Positions 1 to 26,000 of a DNA stretch of 64,000 nucleotides are shown here, piece after piece. A model generated the notes under the pieces. It ran no database searches, was not told the DNA's origin, and saw only the letters and a list, made by a program, of their open reading frames with translations. Within the stretch, counting starts at the first letter, position 1, and the number at the start of each line of letters is the position of its first letter. Source of the stretch: Solea solea (Eukaryota; Chordata; Actinopteri; Pleuronectiformes; Soleidae); the NCBI RefSeq assembly GCF_958295425.1, contig NC_081144.1, positions 2,832,501 through 2,896,500 on the forward strand. Reading direction: 5' to 3'. A program made the translations under genes and the position numbers.

Positions 1-297
1 TGACAAACACGTCATAGTTTAGTATGTCGTCCAAAATTTGACAAAAAAGTCATACTTTACTATGTCGTCAAAAATTGCACAAAAAGTCATAGTATAGTAT
101 GTCGTCCGAAGTTTGAATAAAAAGTCATACTTAACTGTCGTCCAAAATTTGACAAAAGTCATAGTATAGTATGTCGTCCAAAATTTGACAAAAAAGTCAT
201 ATATTAGTATGTCGTCCAAAATTTGACTAAAAAGTCATACTTTAGTATGTCGTCCAAAATTTGACTAAAAAGTCATACTTTAGTATGTCGTCCATCA
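1..297. repeat. 38-bp minisatellite array at the 3' end of pabpc1l
   Basis: About seven to eight copies of a roughly 38-bp unit containing gtcgtccaaaatttgac and agtcatactttagtat. The array runs off the left edge of the window. Each unit holds two small self-complementary pieces: gactaaaaagtc and catactttagtatg. The array stops within about five bases of the pabpc1l stop codon, so it must form the start of that gene's 3' UTR or lie just beyond a very short one. The small open frame through it on the minus strand is only the repeat read as codons. Confidence 0.93.
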
Positions 298-11308
<11,011 letters not shown>

Positions 11309-13065
11309 TTATTTCACTGGTCTTTGACACTTTCCTATTTCTTACATGTAGAGTGAAACTAGAATGGTTTTAAAGATACATAAACACAAAGCTAGAATAA
11401 CACCAACCATTGTTTATCTCCACTTCTTCATTGCTTTTCAGTACTAATCTAAATTTTCACAACCACGTGTGTGCACTGGGTAATAGACTGTTACAGAAGC
11501 AAATTTTTAGCCATAAGACTTGTCAGTAAAAACAAAGCAAGTAGATACCTGATATACAGACAGGCTTCGTTCCACATTCACTAACTGCGTTTTCATCAAG
11601 CATAATAATAAACTGACATGACTTTTTTTTATTATTTTTCTTTTTTAAACAGAAGTTCCTTTCAAATCATTGGAGCATTGTAAAGAGACTGTCAGCTATA
11701 ATGTGGAATGGTGTCTTCAACTACAATACGTGGAATGTAGTGGTGATACATGGTATTGTGACACTGAGCTTCTTTCCCAAACTGCACCTTCAAAATGTGA
11801 AACCTGATTTTTGAGGTGATCGTTCACACCGACAACCGTACAAACAGCAGAGTCATGCACCTGGGTTAAAATAAAAAGGATGAGGTCAACATTTACCAGT
11901 TTTCCGTTTGTCTAGCCTAACTAATTTTCTTTTGACAATTCTAAAAGCAACAAGCAGATGCCGCCACCTAATGAAAACAGAGGCTGGAAGAGAAAGCCAG
12001 GCACAACTTTTTTTTTCTTTCCTTTTTTTGGGATAAAACAACTGCTTTAAGAGGAATATTTTGCAAGCAGGATTGATACAGTGTGGTGAGACATTTTCAA
12101 TTAACATCAATAAAAAGGGTTCTTAAGGTTTTACATACAGATGATAGTCAATCTTGCAAAATACATGGAACCACATTAATGCACATACAACCGTCATTGT
12201 ATTAAAATCAAGCAGCACCTGAACAGTAAGTAAAACTACAACGACAATCAATAATTAGTTTAAAAAATAATAAAAAACACAAAAGGAGCACTGCCTTTTT
12301 TTTTAGAAGCCTAATAATATGGAATGTCTTGCCTGAACAAATCTAACATGATTATTTGAGGGCCCTTGGAACTTTCAAACTGGGAATTTTGTGAATGTGA
12401 TCAAGAAGCAATACACCAAGATGTCAGTGTCACAATACAGCCTGCCTCCTTTCTGTATGAGCACACAGCAGAATTGCAGTTAGCTGAATACGGGATTGTA
12501 CGCGTGTCTTGGAAATTCAAACGTAAAAACCGTGGTTTTTTTTGGGGTCGTGAAGCAAATGGAACGCCTACCATCACAGTGTTTGGTGGAAATCAACTGC
12601 CAGTTCAATTACCAATACAATAAAACCTGTAAATATCATGAGGAATCACAAATAAGAAAAGTAACAAAAAAAATGGGATGGGGAAAATGCACAACAAAGG
12701 AATTTGGAAGGACGATTAAAATTCACAACACCCCTTCCCACCCCCCCAAGACCATACGCACAAACTTTCACGTCCTTTCACACTCAGTCACACTATACAC
12801 AGGCTGACGCACTAAGCCGACAAACACAACAGCAACGTGGACTCACTAATCAATACGGCATGTTTCCACAAAGTGACTGAATCTGCTAACAACTGAAATT
12901 TACCCTGTCATCTCGCAGTGAACTGAGAGGATTAAACTACTTTGTCAGGAGCAATTCAGGCTGCTTGTCATACAGAAGTGGGAGGGGCTGATGGAGTGGA
13001 GGGGGATGTATATAAGCTGTCTGTGTTTAAGATAAAAGTGTGGGTGGATTAACAGTGCAATTCCA
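11309..13065 (-). other. ywhab: Probable ywhab 3' UTR
   Basis: The 1.75 kb downstream of the ywhab stop has no exon of another gene. On the minus strand an AATAAA lies at about 11308-11313 (plus-strand tttatt in aaactttatttcactgg). 14-3-3 transcripts usually have long 3' UTRs, so this length fits. Several A/T-rich runs at 11628-11645 could provide an alternative end. The small plus-strand open frames at 12366-12807 look like chance. Confidence 0.5.
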
Positions 13066-14253
<1,188 letters not shown>

Positions 14254-14372
14254 TTTCTAGACTGAGAGAGGGGAAAATAGAATATTGGAAGATTTTGTGA
14301 ATATACAAAAGACAGTGATGGGTAATTCACAAGGTTAACAGGTCCTTACATATAATGTTTTACCATATTTTA

Positions 14373-14570
14373 TGGCTGCAACTAACAATTCTATTCATAA
14401 TCGATTCTTTGTTGATTATTTTCTCAATTAAACGAATACTTGTTTGGGCAAAGAAACAATAAAATATTCACATATAAGCAGTTGAAAATTCAAAAAAAAA
14501 AATCACTCAAAATTAAGTTTAACACATGAATTGATTAACAATCGATTAATCAAGTAATTGTTTCATCCCT
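14373..14570. mobile_element. Short hAT MITE (family A)
   Basis: About 200 bp, starting ggctgcaactaacaattc and ending atcgattaatcaagtaattg. Shares the cataatcgatt...gttgattattttctc block with the 5672 copy but lacks its middle. Lies in the 5' intron of ywhab. The target duplication is not clear. Confidence 0.7.
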
Positions 14571-15289
14571 AATATATTAATATCTGACCTGATCTCTTAT
14601 ATTAAATGCAATATTAATTTGTGTAAAACCACAAGATTCAATTAGGGATGTATTGATAAAGAATGTTATAACACATTTACTGCAATGTAAACTGGAGCAA
14701 TTAATATGCATTTACTCGATTGACAACACTTTTTCAATCCCCTCATTTCATATAGCTTGTTACAAACACATCGCATTAATTGTATGTATACAATTGTAAA
14801 TTTAATATTGGTCTTTGTGAGATGTGGTAATTTTAATCACAATGATAATATTTAACAGTAGTTTAGATATGCCCCCCCAAAAAATATGTATCTCGCCTGC
14901 TAGCGATAAAGACCATATGTCTAACCACAATGAAAGACAAATCTATATTATGATCATTTTAATAAAAAAAAACTTAAAAAAATTGTCGCAGAGATATGAC
15001 CCATTACAATTATTTTTAACCGAAATAATCGTGAAATGTTCATATCGTCCCATCCCTTGAGGGAGTGAGACACAGCGAACTGGGCCCACAGGCAAGTGGG
15101 TCAACCATTCGCATCACTTGCTAATGCTAGCTGCTAGCAAGATCAGGTCCGCCAATCATGTCTATTTCCATGTAAATTTAATCTGAATATGAGAATATCT
15201 GATTCGTCTAATACGCTTTATAATTATTTAAGTGTAAAATTGACTACTGGCTCTTCCGCCGTTCATTCAACCGACCCTTTGCGGTAGCA

Positions 15290-16060
15290 GGCGAAGCCTT
15301 CCCGGGTCAGTTTGTAATGCCCTCCCCCGATGCTAGGGTGACATTTCGCTCGCCGATGTGAGCATTAGTTCACCGAATACGACGGATACAAGCGGTGGCT
15401 GGTTTTGCCTCATTTATGTCAGCGACTAAACTGGAAGATATCATGTTATTTTAGGCAAATCTGTCCCGTTGTTAACACAATAGCGCACAGCGAAGCAGCT
15501 ACAGGCTATGTAGCTCCTGTCGTCAAATGTATGGTTACCGCTACATAACGGTTCGAACATAGGCCAGCGAAGAGCTACGGCGGCCTTTCAGCGTAAAAAC
15601 GCACGTTTGAGTAAAGGCCTACTATGTTAGTCGATCGCATGACACACACGAGAAAGGAAATATTATATTTTGGAGTGTGAATTTTGCGTTTAACTCGTTT
15701 TAGGCAGCTGTATCGCGGCCCACCCAGACTGCCGATCCCGACAGAACAAAGTGTCATGGAATCCGACCGTCGGATAGCTCGCTAGCAGCTAACGCTAGCC
15801 AGCTAACCTGCTCCGCGAACATGATAGCTTCTCAACGGGATCCCAGCGGACACGGTGCAACGGGCGTTTCAAAATTCAAACACGAATGGAGTATCTCGTG
15901 TTATAACGGGCTTTTCGTGACCGCGGCACGACCATACTCACAATATGGGTGACTTTTAGTCCTGCTTTTATCGCTCTCTCTCTGGACGATTGAGCCTCCG
16001 TCCTCCGTTAGGTCAGCGTATCGCTCAGGGCAGTACCACTTCCGCTACACTGGCACTTCT
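15290..16060 (-). promoter_or_regulatory. ywhab: ywhab promoter and non-coding first exon
   Basis: CpG content rises sharply relative to the neighbourhood. On the minus strand a good donor, GTGAGTATGG, occurs at about 15945-15954, and the coding exon at 14253 is preceded by a strong acceptor. This predicts a 5' UTR exon of roughly 100 bases ending near 15955, with the start site near 16050. The gctagc/gctaac clusters are typical of teleost promoter regions. No TATA box was identified. Confidence 0.6.
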
Positions 16061-16370
16061 GTTTCCTCTTCTCTCACCGCACACATCTGCCTCACCTAAT
16101 GCAGCTACTATTCACATGCTAAATAACAGCTGAGCAAAGGAAACGCCATTGTTATCATTGTTATCATTGTTATGTGCTCTTTTTTTAACATATTAACGGG
16201 GATTTTTTTAGAGACGTAGTGTAAACGACCATGTTCACAATAACGCGGTTTTTTTATCAGTCTCTGCACTGCAGCAGCACAGAAGAGGAAATGGTGTACA
16301 CTAACATTTTTATTTAATTTGCGTATCTCGAACGGCAAATTATTCATATATATTCTTCAAATTCTTAAAA

Positions 16371-16503
16371 AAAAATGTATGTGTATATATGTACGTATAT
16401 ATGTATATATACAATACGTATATATTATATATGAACATATACACGCATATATACATACACATTTGTACACACACATATACATATATACACATACATACAT
16501 ATT
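16371..16503. repeat. Mixed (TA)/(CATA) microsatellite
   Basis: Runs of gtatatatgtacgtatatatg followed by acacacatatacatatatac. Simple sequence that generates a spurious plus-strand open frame. Confidence 0.85.
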
Positions 16504-19174
16504 ATATCTAACTAAATCTAAAAGTAACAACTGTATTTTTAAGTATCCAACTCAGATAGCAAAAATAGCTACAATACAGAATTGTCTTTATTTTGGACTC
16601 ACTTTGTTACAGTATATTTACAATGTATTATCACTGTCCTGTGAGAAGGGAAGCCCAAATCTCTGTGTCCCAATTTATGAGATGTACAGTATGTTGATAT
16701 AAAGCTGGACAGACAGAGGCCATTTCTCTGAGCTCATGAAAAGTTTTCTTTTTCGAGATATTAAAAGAAGTCATATTGGACACGCGTGTGTACTCTCACA
16801 CACCATTTGGGGGAAATATCAGGATTGCGATTGTGATTTGCTTTGTTATTTCATATATAAGTCAATCTTAATTTGGACATTCATGTTCTAATAGAGTGAA
16901 ACCAGATTGAATTTAAGGTATAATTTGACACCACAGAGAGAGTACAGAATAAACCTTGGGTCAGAAATGCTGCATACTGCATTTATCCTAAATTGAAGCC
17001 TTTGCGAATCACAGTTGTGCCACTTTGGCTGTTGAAACATTCCACTTGTTGGAGACATCTGTGCCTATATACAGCATTCTGAAATTCCTGTTTTCTGCAA
17101 AGGTCCCCGCCCCCCCTTGTGGGTAAACAACTTTTAACTTCTCAGCTTTAACATTATCACAACACTGTTCAAATATATAGTAAATAATTGGGACAATCAA
17201 ATTGGGCAGAGGTGTGTGCATTGTAGGCAAGTTGACGTCATAATATGGCAAGGTCAAAGGTCAATGTCACTGACATGTCAATGACACTGTCCCTTTGTAT
17301 ATGTATATACTGTCCCTCTATATAATGTATCATCTAATGCCCTGTGCACCTAATTAAAAATATTGTAATGTTATGTTTTAGTTGATTTTAGAATTGGACA
17401 CAAATGTATAGTGTGTATAAAAGTGTTTAAAATCTTCTACTATGTAATATTCAGCGTGTTTGTGAAATGAAACAGAAATTATGAGGATTTTCTATCTCTT
17501 TTTAAGAAAAATGCACGACAGTAGACAATGATGAACAAACTGTCGTGAGGATTTATTGTGGTTTTTGGATATTTAGTGTGTGAAGGGTAGGGGCATAGGG
17601 CCTGTATAAAGAGTGTGTCGTAGGAGGAAGTAGGTTGGTTGGTTGCAGTGAAAGAAACAGCTCTGGTGGCGAAATGGAAGAGTAAATGCAGTACTATTGT
17701 TTTTCTGTAATTTTCGGTAAATGGATTTTTGTGTATATAGATTTTGTTTTTTGGAGAAGAGTGAAGAAGAGTTGGTAATGGTCTATATTTATAGATTTTT
17801 GTAGTTTTTCATTACAGTTTTGGCATTCACCCATTCTCACGCTGCAACATGGGGTTAAGTGTATTACTCAAGGACACATATAGACTAGCAGATCCAGGAA
17901 TTAAACCCACAACCTTCCAGTTGAATGACAACTTGTCACTTTTTTTTAATACTTACATTTTATATCAGAAAATCACTGTTGATACTTAAGTACAGTTAAT
18001 ATCATATACTTTAAGACTTTTACTTAAGTAATATTAGGAAAAAGGGGACTGTAACTTCTACCAAAGTCCTTTTCTGGTAACATCACTTTTAGGTACTTTA
18101 TATAAGACACTAATTTAATTGCAGGTCAAAAACTGCACATTATCATCGTGCTCAAATCGTATGTCTGGCACCTTTAGGAGATAAGGTAAGGTGACAGAAC
18201 AAGCAGCTTGTGTGATGGTGGAATATGCATTTATTTATCAATGCTGGGCCTTGAACTAAAACAAAGAAATGCAAACCCCCTTACAGCTGTCACAAGCCAG
18301 AAAGAAAAAAGAGCACTTTTGCTTCAAACAGGACTAAAAGCACTCAGAAAATCATCAGGAACGTTGCTACTTGATCTTTTTATAATCAATCAACAAAACC
18401 CAAGTGATAGATCATTTCAGCACATTGAAATGGTCGAGTAGCCTTTGATGCTTCTTATTTGGATGCAAAGGAGCTGTAATGGTCTGCGGTGGTGGAGCTA
18501 ATGTGTTTTCCAAGTAAGATGTTGATTCACGTCCAATTGAGGAGAAAAGGCACTTGTGCTAATTTGACTAAGAGAGCGGCTTCAAAAATGGAAAAATGCT
18601 TGACATGCCGTGTATATTCTTGAAAAACAAATCTTTCAAAAAAATTCAGCCTTCTGTTATGAAGTTATGTAAAGTGAAGTTTTAAGGCTGAAAAATGAAA
18701 GTTTTCTTTCTCCAGGCGAGTTCAATGCTTGCTTTGGCAGCTCATTTAATGAATAAGTCAATTGTTCACCATCAGTTACAGGAACCTGAGACCACTCTGT
18801 TTTTCCAGTGAAACATTCTTTTATGGGACAAAGTAAAAAAAAAAAAAAAATGTTGAGAGCAACATTCCTTAAATTCACTCAATCAATATTTAAAATCATA
18901 CCTAACCATATGAGTTCCACATGTTCTCCTCTATGTGCACTACACAGTGAAGTGTTTGTTGAAACGAAAACAATAATAATTGCTTGTATTAAAGAGTCAT
19001 CATGAGAGTGAGAGAAGGACAGCATGTATTGAGTTAAAGTCTGTTTCCCCGTCTTACCCAGCGGTATACTGGCAGCTGAATAAAAACTGGATGGAAAAAT
19101 TTTTCCTCCTCACATTTACCTCAGATCCCAGTCTCGCAGACAGCTCCCTCTCCTTCCTCTCTCTCCAAGACACC
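16504..19174. other. Intergenic region upstream of ogn
   Basis: I see no coding exon. A piece at about 17825-17945 (gctgcaacatggggttaagt ... attaaacccacaaccttcc) matches a dispersed teleost repeat remembered from many loci. The rest is A/T-rich unique-looking sequence that may carry ogn enhancers. Nothing specific can be supported. Confidence 0.5.
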
Positions 19175-20619
19175 ATGATACAATTAAGGACTTTAATTTT
19201 CACATTCGTCGTGCTCCTGTGGACACTATGTTCTGCAGCAAAGGTCGAATACATGGAAGCAAGAAAACTCAAGGTAAGACATTATTCACTGCACCGGAGG
19301 ACATGTAGAACAGTGTTGATGAGGATTTTTATTGAAGATTTTATGTATTTCCTTTATTTGCAGAGAGACATTGTAAACCTTGCGGACTATGGCTTCCAAC
19401 AAGACAAAGACTCTGACTCGGCATCTCCAGCAACCGCCGGTAAGGTTCCTTTTAAAAGTTTAATAGTGGTTCAAAGCAGATTATGCAACAGTTGTCAGGG
19501 CATCCTTCCACATTTTTGTGAATGTACTTACAGTCCGTATTATGTAATAACTCAGGGCCGATCAAGTGTCTCCAGCCACACTGCCGTGACCAATTGATTC
19601 AGAAGTACCGCAAGCGCTTGAAAAAAAGGGAAAAAAAGGGAAAAGAAAAGTAAAATCAAGAGTGATTTGTTTTCCAGAGTTACCCACATGTCTCCTGTGC
19701 GTTTGCCTGACTGGATCAGTTTATTGTGAGGAGGTTTCCCCTGAAATGTCATCAGTTCCAGCGCTGCCAAAGGAAACGGCGTACCTCTACGCTCGCTTCA
19801 ACAAAATCACAAGAATACGCAATAAAGACTTTGCAGATATGGGTAAATAAAAGTTGTCCACATGTTAAATAAAACTCTGTGCCTCTTGCAAACGCTCTCC
19901 TTTTTCCTTTTTTTTTTACTTTTTCCAGCCACATTAAGGAGAATCGACCTAACTGGGAATCTCATCACCGAGATAGAAGACGGCGCCTTTTCCAGACTTC
20001 CTAATCTGGAGGAGCTCACCCTCGCGGATAACAGACTGACCAAACTCCCAATGCTTCCCAACGGTCTGGTCACATTCAATGCCAATTTCAACAGGCTTAA
20101 AACGCAGGGTGTAAAGGCAAACGCTTTCAAAGTAAGTGCTTTTTTGTTTACTCATTCTATGCTGAATTCTGTGCGGTGGATGTGTGTTTGAGGACAGTGG
20201 CACCTTTTTGTTGTTGTTGCAGAAACTCACCAGACTGGCTTATCTTTACCTGGGAAACAATGAACTGACAGGAGTGCCACACCTCCCAGAGTCTCTGCAC
20301 GTCGTGCACCTGCATGTAAGTTCAACTGTAAATCACTGGTGTCCCGACAGAGATGCTCTGTAGAAGCGATTAGGTTTTTTTTACTGCCTGTGGAGGGAGC
20401 CAGTAGCAGTTATGTGACCATCCAACTTTGTGTCCTTAACCCCCGCAGAACAACAAGATCTCCACAATAACAGATGAGACGTTCTGCAAAGGTAACACCA
20501 GTTACTACATCCGGAGCAACATGGACCAGGTGAGGCTGGACGGGAACCCGGTGAAGCTGTCGCAGCACCCCAACAGCTTTGTGTGTCTGCAGACTCTTCC
20601 TGTCGGATGGTACAACTGA
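19175..20619 (+). CDS. ogn: Osteoglycin (mimecan), class III small leucine-rich proteoglycan
   Basis: Secreted extracellular-matrix protein that binds collagen and affects fibril formation and bone/connective tissue. Six coding exons in phase: 19175-19273, 19364-19439, 19678-19842, 19929-20131, 20223-20315, 20449-20619, giving 268 aa (mammalian protein about 298). The start begins a clear signal peptide ([20 protein letters not shown], then A). The N-terminal cysteine cluster [13 protein letters not shown] is the class III CX2CXCX6C pattern. Leucine-rich repeats follow ([49 protein letters not shown]), then the C-terminal ear with [12 protein letters not shown] and a last Cys in [16 protein letters not shown] is a possible glycosylation site. 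VKANAFKKL and LYARFNKI separate it from epiphycan and opticin. It is the only gene on the plus strand here, and omd/aspn neighbours are absent. Confidence 0.95.
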
Positions 20620-20798
20620 GAGATCACTCAAGCATCCGTTAGACAGACGTAAACCTAGGGCTGGATGTTCTGTGTTAACTGAAGGGTGCAAAAAGGAAAA
20701 GAAAAATACCATTTAGAAAATGCGGTTTTCAACTTATCTTTTATATATTTAAATCTAACAGTAACAGTACAGTTCAACACAGTGTGGCCGAGACGGAA

Positions 20799-20804
20799 AA
20801 TAAA
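20799..20804 (+). terminator. ogn: ogn polyadenylation signal
   Basis: AATAAA about 180 bases after the ogn stop codon. It is the first canonical signal downstream, so a short 3' UTR is predicted. Confidence 0.6.
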
Positions 20805-20819
20805 AAAATATGATAAAAA

Positions 20820-23029
20820 GATCCAGTGTGTAACATTTAGGAGGCAGAGATTGAATATATCATCCACAATGGGCTGTTCACATGCAACACATGCAACATC
20901 GCTTTGTTGTGTGCACAAATACATTCTTTTTGAATGCAGCGAGTGCTTTCAGGACATCTTTAGATACAAGGACTTTTGTAAAACTCTGAAATAATCTTTA
21001 AACCTCTCATTATCCTGATAAGAAGCAGCTGAACGACATCCACAACACCACATTTTCATTTAAAGCATAATTGAACACCAGAGGTTGTAGCTCAGTTTCA
21101 GAGGTGATTTGTCAGTACACGTTAAATCACATATCACACATCATGTGTCATGTGCAGGGCCGGTGTAAACAGGAAGCTGGTGGTCAGAGAGTATAACTAA
21201 CAAGTAACAACAATGGTATTTAAACCACTGATGAAGTGAAAGTAGCATGGTAACGTGGGAACTTTTTGTTCACACCTGATAGTGGCGCAGCTGAGGAAGT
21301 GAATGTGTGTGTGCAACGGTCATGATTTTTATTTCTTTTTAAAGGTCTCTGTTTTGCCTGTCCACACTAAAACACAGCGCCAGGGTTTTCTAATGATCAC
21401 AGAGCCAGCAGCATTCTTACACTTTAGAACATGTGCATTTTTTAAAGGAAAATGTTGTAGTATGGATGTAGGCTATGATTCTGTCTTTATTTTATGTCTT
21501 TATTAATTAATTCACTGAAGCTGCAGCAACCGCGGTCATTTTAAAAAACAAATCGGCTTTTTTGACATTGCATGTGAAAGGCCACCCCATGTGCTTTTGT
21601 ACAATTGCTTAAAAAAAGAGTTTGGTTTTCCGTGCCTTAGAATAAGAAGAAGTTAAATATGTACTCAAGCAACAGTCTCAAGGTCTATCAGAAGAAACAC
21701 GCCCATGTGAAGACGCGAAAACGCACCCACTGGATGCTGATTTTTTCAGACTCAGGTTGTGACTGCAAATATTGCTTTTCCATTATACAGTTCTACCTCG
21801 ACTCGTCTTTTCCATTAGCGATAGTACCTGGTACTTTTTTTTAGTACCTGCTCTGGCGAGGTTCTAAGCGAGCCGAGTCAATACTAAAATGTGACGTCGA
21901 CAGACTGCCGCCCACCAATTGGTCAGAGAGTGTCGTCACTGGAAGAGTCACGAGCGCGATGTCCGAACAATGCCGAACTGTAGATCAGTGAAAGACTTGA
22001 AAGATCCTGAAAACATGTGTTAATCTCCAACATTTAGCAAGAAAACGTCTAAAATCTTAACGACAGCACTGACAAAAGACTGGATCGTAAACCAAATCAC
22101 TACCCGTTCACACGTACTTTAGTTCAGTCTGTGCTCCGGTCATGCAGGAAGTACTGAACTAATCTTTTTGATTCTAATGATTCTAATGATTCAATTTCAC
22201 CGAAAACAACTGCTTTGCCCGTCACAAGTTTGTGTGTTTGCGTCGCGTATAATCGCAGCAGTTTCACACAGACGAGCTACGACGACCCCGCCCACGTGGA
22301 GGAGGTACTATGAAGAGAGTCGAGCTGAGCCAAGCCGTGCTTGAGCTGTATAGTGGAAAAGCGCCAATAGACTCTTCTAAGGTCTTCCAAAATCAGCCTG
22401 AATGGACAAACCTGACAGTGAGTAGGTTTCACGTTTAGAAGAGGAACATCTTTTCTGGTATGTGAAGGCCACCGTAGTTCCCCGGAGTCCATTATCTGTC
22501 ACTAATTCTTACACACTAGACCTTTAAGGGGCGGGTCAGCTTGTGTTTTTTTAGTTTTTTTATTGTCGTTTTATCGCTTCCCGTCGGTTTTATCCGCGAG
22601 TGCGAGACAAATCGTCAAGATGTCGATGAACACAAAGGCTCTTTTTGTATTTCCATGAGTAACAAATACAGCTGAGACTGTTTTTACTTGGCAGGTGCTG
22701 TGGATTTTTTAAACATAATGGATTTTCTGTGAAAGCAATGGTTACTATGAACATATGAGATGTTTTGTCGCACTCTTTGTTTTCATCTCTCACAGAGTCA
22801 TATTAAAGCTGCTGAGTTGCTGTTTTTTTTTTTTTTTTTTTTTAAACCAAAGACCATATAAACAATAAAAACCTGCATGTTGGAAGAGAGTTCTCCGTCA
22901 TCACTGCGTGCTGATTACTGTGCTAATGTTGTTGTTGTTGAACCAGTGGCATGTTTTTTAGATTAGGCGAGAGTCTATGATTTGTCCTTCGTCGACACAT
23001 GTTGAGTCCACATCAGATGGGACAGCTGT
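20820..23029. other. Intergenic stretch between ogn and uqcc5
   Basis: The two genes converge here. It contains one long MITE (21771-22368) and a T17 run near 22825. The remaining sequence shows no exon. The uqcc5 3' UTR and its poly(A) signal should lie within the right part; plus-strand tttatt at about 22556-22561 is one candidate. Confidence 0.45.
21771..22368. mobile_element. Long MITE with gcttttccattatacag ends
   Basis: About 600 bp. The left end attgcttttccattatacag is the inverted match of the right end ctgtatagtggaaaagcgcc. The subterminal ctacctcgactcg pairs with gagtcgagctgagcc. There is no transposase frame. A fragment of the same family lies at about 44270. The superfamily is uncertain. 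Confidence 0.8.
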
Positions 23030-26000
23030 TCACTTGGCTGCAGGCTCGTCCAGAACGACGGGTCCATCTGCTATCCTGCGCTGGTACTCCCGTTCCGATT
23101 GTTTCCTCCGGTACACGTCATCTGGGGAAAGAGGTGGAAAAATAATATGCTCAGATGAGATGCAGATAATACAGACAGCTTTGGATGCAGGTGAAGGTGC
23201 ACTGAGGTTTCCCCCCACTGGTGACACATGCATTAATATACTTATTATCAAATGATCATATTATACTGTACTTTTCTTTCTTGTTTTTATAAGTTTTCAA
23301 AAGTCAAATAGAACTGCACAATTAATTGCAAAGTAATCACAATGTAAACCAGTGCAATATCCAATATCTATGATTGAAAGGCAATGCCATTTATTTGATT
23401 GCTGCGATGATTAGTCCACAGATTCTCTGCTGTTAATTAGAGGTCGACCATTATGGGTCTTTTCTATGGTTGATACCAATTTTTAAGAAATCTGGGCATA
23501 CGAGAAGCATATTTTCTTTTTTTGACACAATAGAACCATTTAGTGAAGACAAATAATACAAAAAAAAATGTTAACTTCAGTCACCAGTTATTGAACAACA
23601 CTACTAGTCTGTCTCTTCACTTATGGAGTGTCTTCCTGTATCACCATTTGTCCAATGACATGTTGATGTTTTGCAAATAGAAATTCGCAGATGAAAATTA
23701 GCTCTTTTAGCAACTAAAACTTTTAGCAAAATTGCCCCTGGTGGCTTTTCACAACATTTTATTTCCTAATTGGAAAATAAGCATCTCAGTCTGATTTTGT
23801 AATATACGAACATATGAAAGGTGTTGCAACAGAGAGAAAAAAAGTATGGGAGCATTTCTTGAGCCATTTTGCACAACAGAGCAGTTTTCCACTGTTTGTT
23901 TTAATAGGAGCAGAACCAGTGTAATTAAAAACCCTCATGTTTGTCAGTAAGTTCCAAGCTTACTTGACATTAAATGGCCCTAAGCCACCATTGGTGAAAT
24001 TTTCACCTGTCGTCTGTGCTTTCCATCATCTGACAAATCCATGAAAAAGGTTTGGAGCAGTTCTGAAACTGACCAGACTGAAATTTCTTAAATCCATGTG
24101 TTGTTTTTAATGTCAGACATCAAATAAATGCCTTGTTCCTTCACTGTTACTGAGGACTTTTATAAACCCTGGAAAGACACATCATAAACAATCAACTTCC
24201 ATCCAGAAAAATGAAACAAGCAGAGGAGAAAAAATATTCTCAGAGTACAAGTGGATAAAAATGTGCAGGATTGCAGTTTTTTTTTCCCCTTCTTTTTATA
24301 ACAGAAGGGCTTTGAGCCTTCGCTTCTTCTGAAGTGGCACATTTGAGCACATCTGGAAAAATGTAATATGGCTTCAATGAGAGCAGAAAAACACTTTAGA
24401 GACTTGTGAGTGGAACTGATGTATATCTACTCTGTACAGGTACAACTAATTACATTCTCTAGTTCAAATCTCTCAAATGTCAAGATTCCTTGCTTTGATT
24501 ATTACTGAAAATAAGGATTTTCAAGATTTCAATTATTTGTTGGACCAAAAAAAAGTAATTTAAGTTCTTATTTTGAACTTTGGGACAGATAAAATAAGCA
24601 GTTTTCACCATGTAATAATTTATTCATTCAAATTTTAAGAATATGGGTATTATACGTATATCACCTCTTCAATTCAAGACTATTTGGGACTTTGCATTGT
24701 CATAAAAACAAATTATGAATAATAACAGTTTTTTAGTACTTCCCATCATTTTTTTATACTTAACTTTGAGGAAAAATAGAGAACGAGATAAACAGATGGT
24801 CTGATAAATCAATTTCTAATCTTGAAATGTCCCATAAAGGTTTTTTAATGGTTGAGGAGGTGGAAAAACTGGCACATCAGATAAATCGAATAAAGGATGA
24901 TGTGAAGAAATGAAAACGACTGAACCATCACTCTTCTTCATTTCTCTGCACTGGAACAGATGGTGGAAATGGCAGAGGAGAGGAGGTATGTGTGGACTGA
25001 AGAATGAAGAAACCACCACATTCCCTGATTTATTGCAAAAAAGCAAATACTACTACAATAATGGATGGGAAGCATCAGTGGTGCTGATTTAAGTGGTGGA
25101 CAGCACACACATAATTGCACTTTTTTTATGATTTATTGACAATTAGGCCAAGATTTATAATAAAACTGCACAAATTGTCATCACTGACTAACACGATACA
25201 ATTGTCGTATATCTGCTCCTGGTCTCTCTCTTCTGTCTCTACCTCATCTCCCTCTAATCCTTTCTCTCCCCCCTATCAGTCCCCCACCTCTCTTCTGTCC
25301 CCCATTTTTCCTTTCACCCCAACTAGTCGAGGCAGATGCTGCACATCTTTGAGTCTGGTTCTGTCAGAGATTTCTACTTCTGTTAAAAGGGAGTTTTTTT
25401 CTCTCCACTGATGCCTAGTGTTTGCTCATGTGTGAATTGTTGGGTTTCACTGCTTTCAATGATGTTGTCTTCGTACAGTGCCTTGAGATAATGTATGTTA
25501 TGATTTGGCACGATACAAATAAAATTGAATTGAATATTATCCTGAAAAATGCAAGTGTCTGAATAATTACCAAGCGGCCACAGTGCTCTACATGGTATTT
25601 TGCACACTCATTCATGTACATAGCATGTTAAAAGTCCAATTATGGTCAGACTAAGACAATACTTTCAGTTTTTCCTAATATCATGTAAACATGTTAGTCC
25701 GACTAAAACCGAGCTAGTCTTAGTCGGACTAACACACCTGGATAATGTGATTCATAGTCCGATTACTCCTCTATTGGCTGATTGGGACTTGGTTTGCTGC
25801 ACATGCACCAAAATTTCCTCTTCAGACTTAGACCCAGAAGAAGAAGGAGACAATGTATAAACTGCAGTAATGTTGCTGAAAATCATATGGCGGCTTTGTC
25901 TTTCTCCGGATAAAACAGCAAAAACAAGAGCCATGTGCAATCTAATTTGTGTACGGAACATACAGAACCACAGCATGATCCATCTCATTCAATACGCACT

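Noticed and set aside
19..219. 66-codon minus-strand frame with repeating FVKFWTTYYTMTF
   Set aside because: It is the 38-bp minisatellite translated; no start context, splice site or family resemblance.
1..297. Regularly spaced repeats resembling a CRISPR array
   Set aside because: Units are directly tandem without unique spacers and the context is a vertebrate gene.
18980..19597. 205-codon plus-strand frame as one exon
   Set aside because: It reads through two genuine ogn exons and their introns; the splice sites at 19273 and 19364 restore the known osteoglycin sequence.
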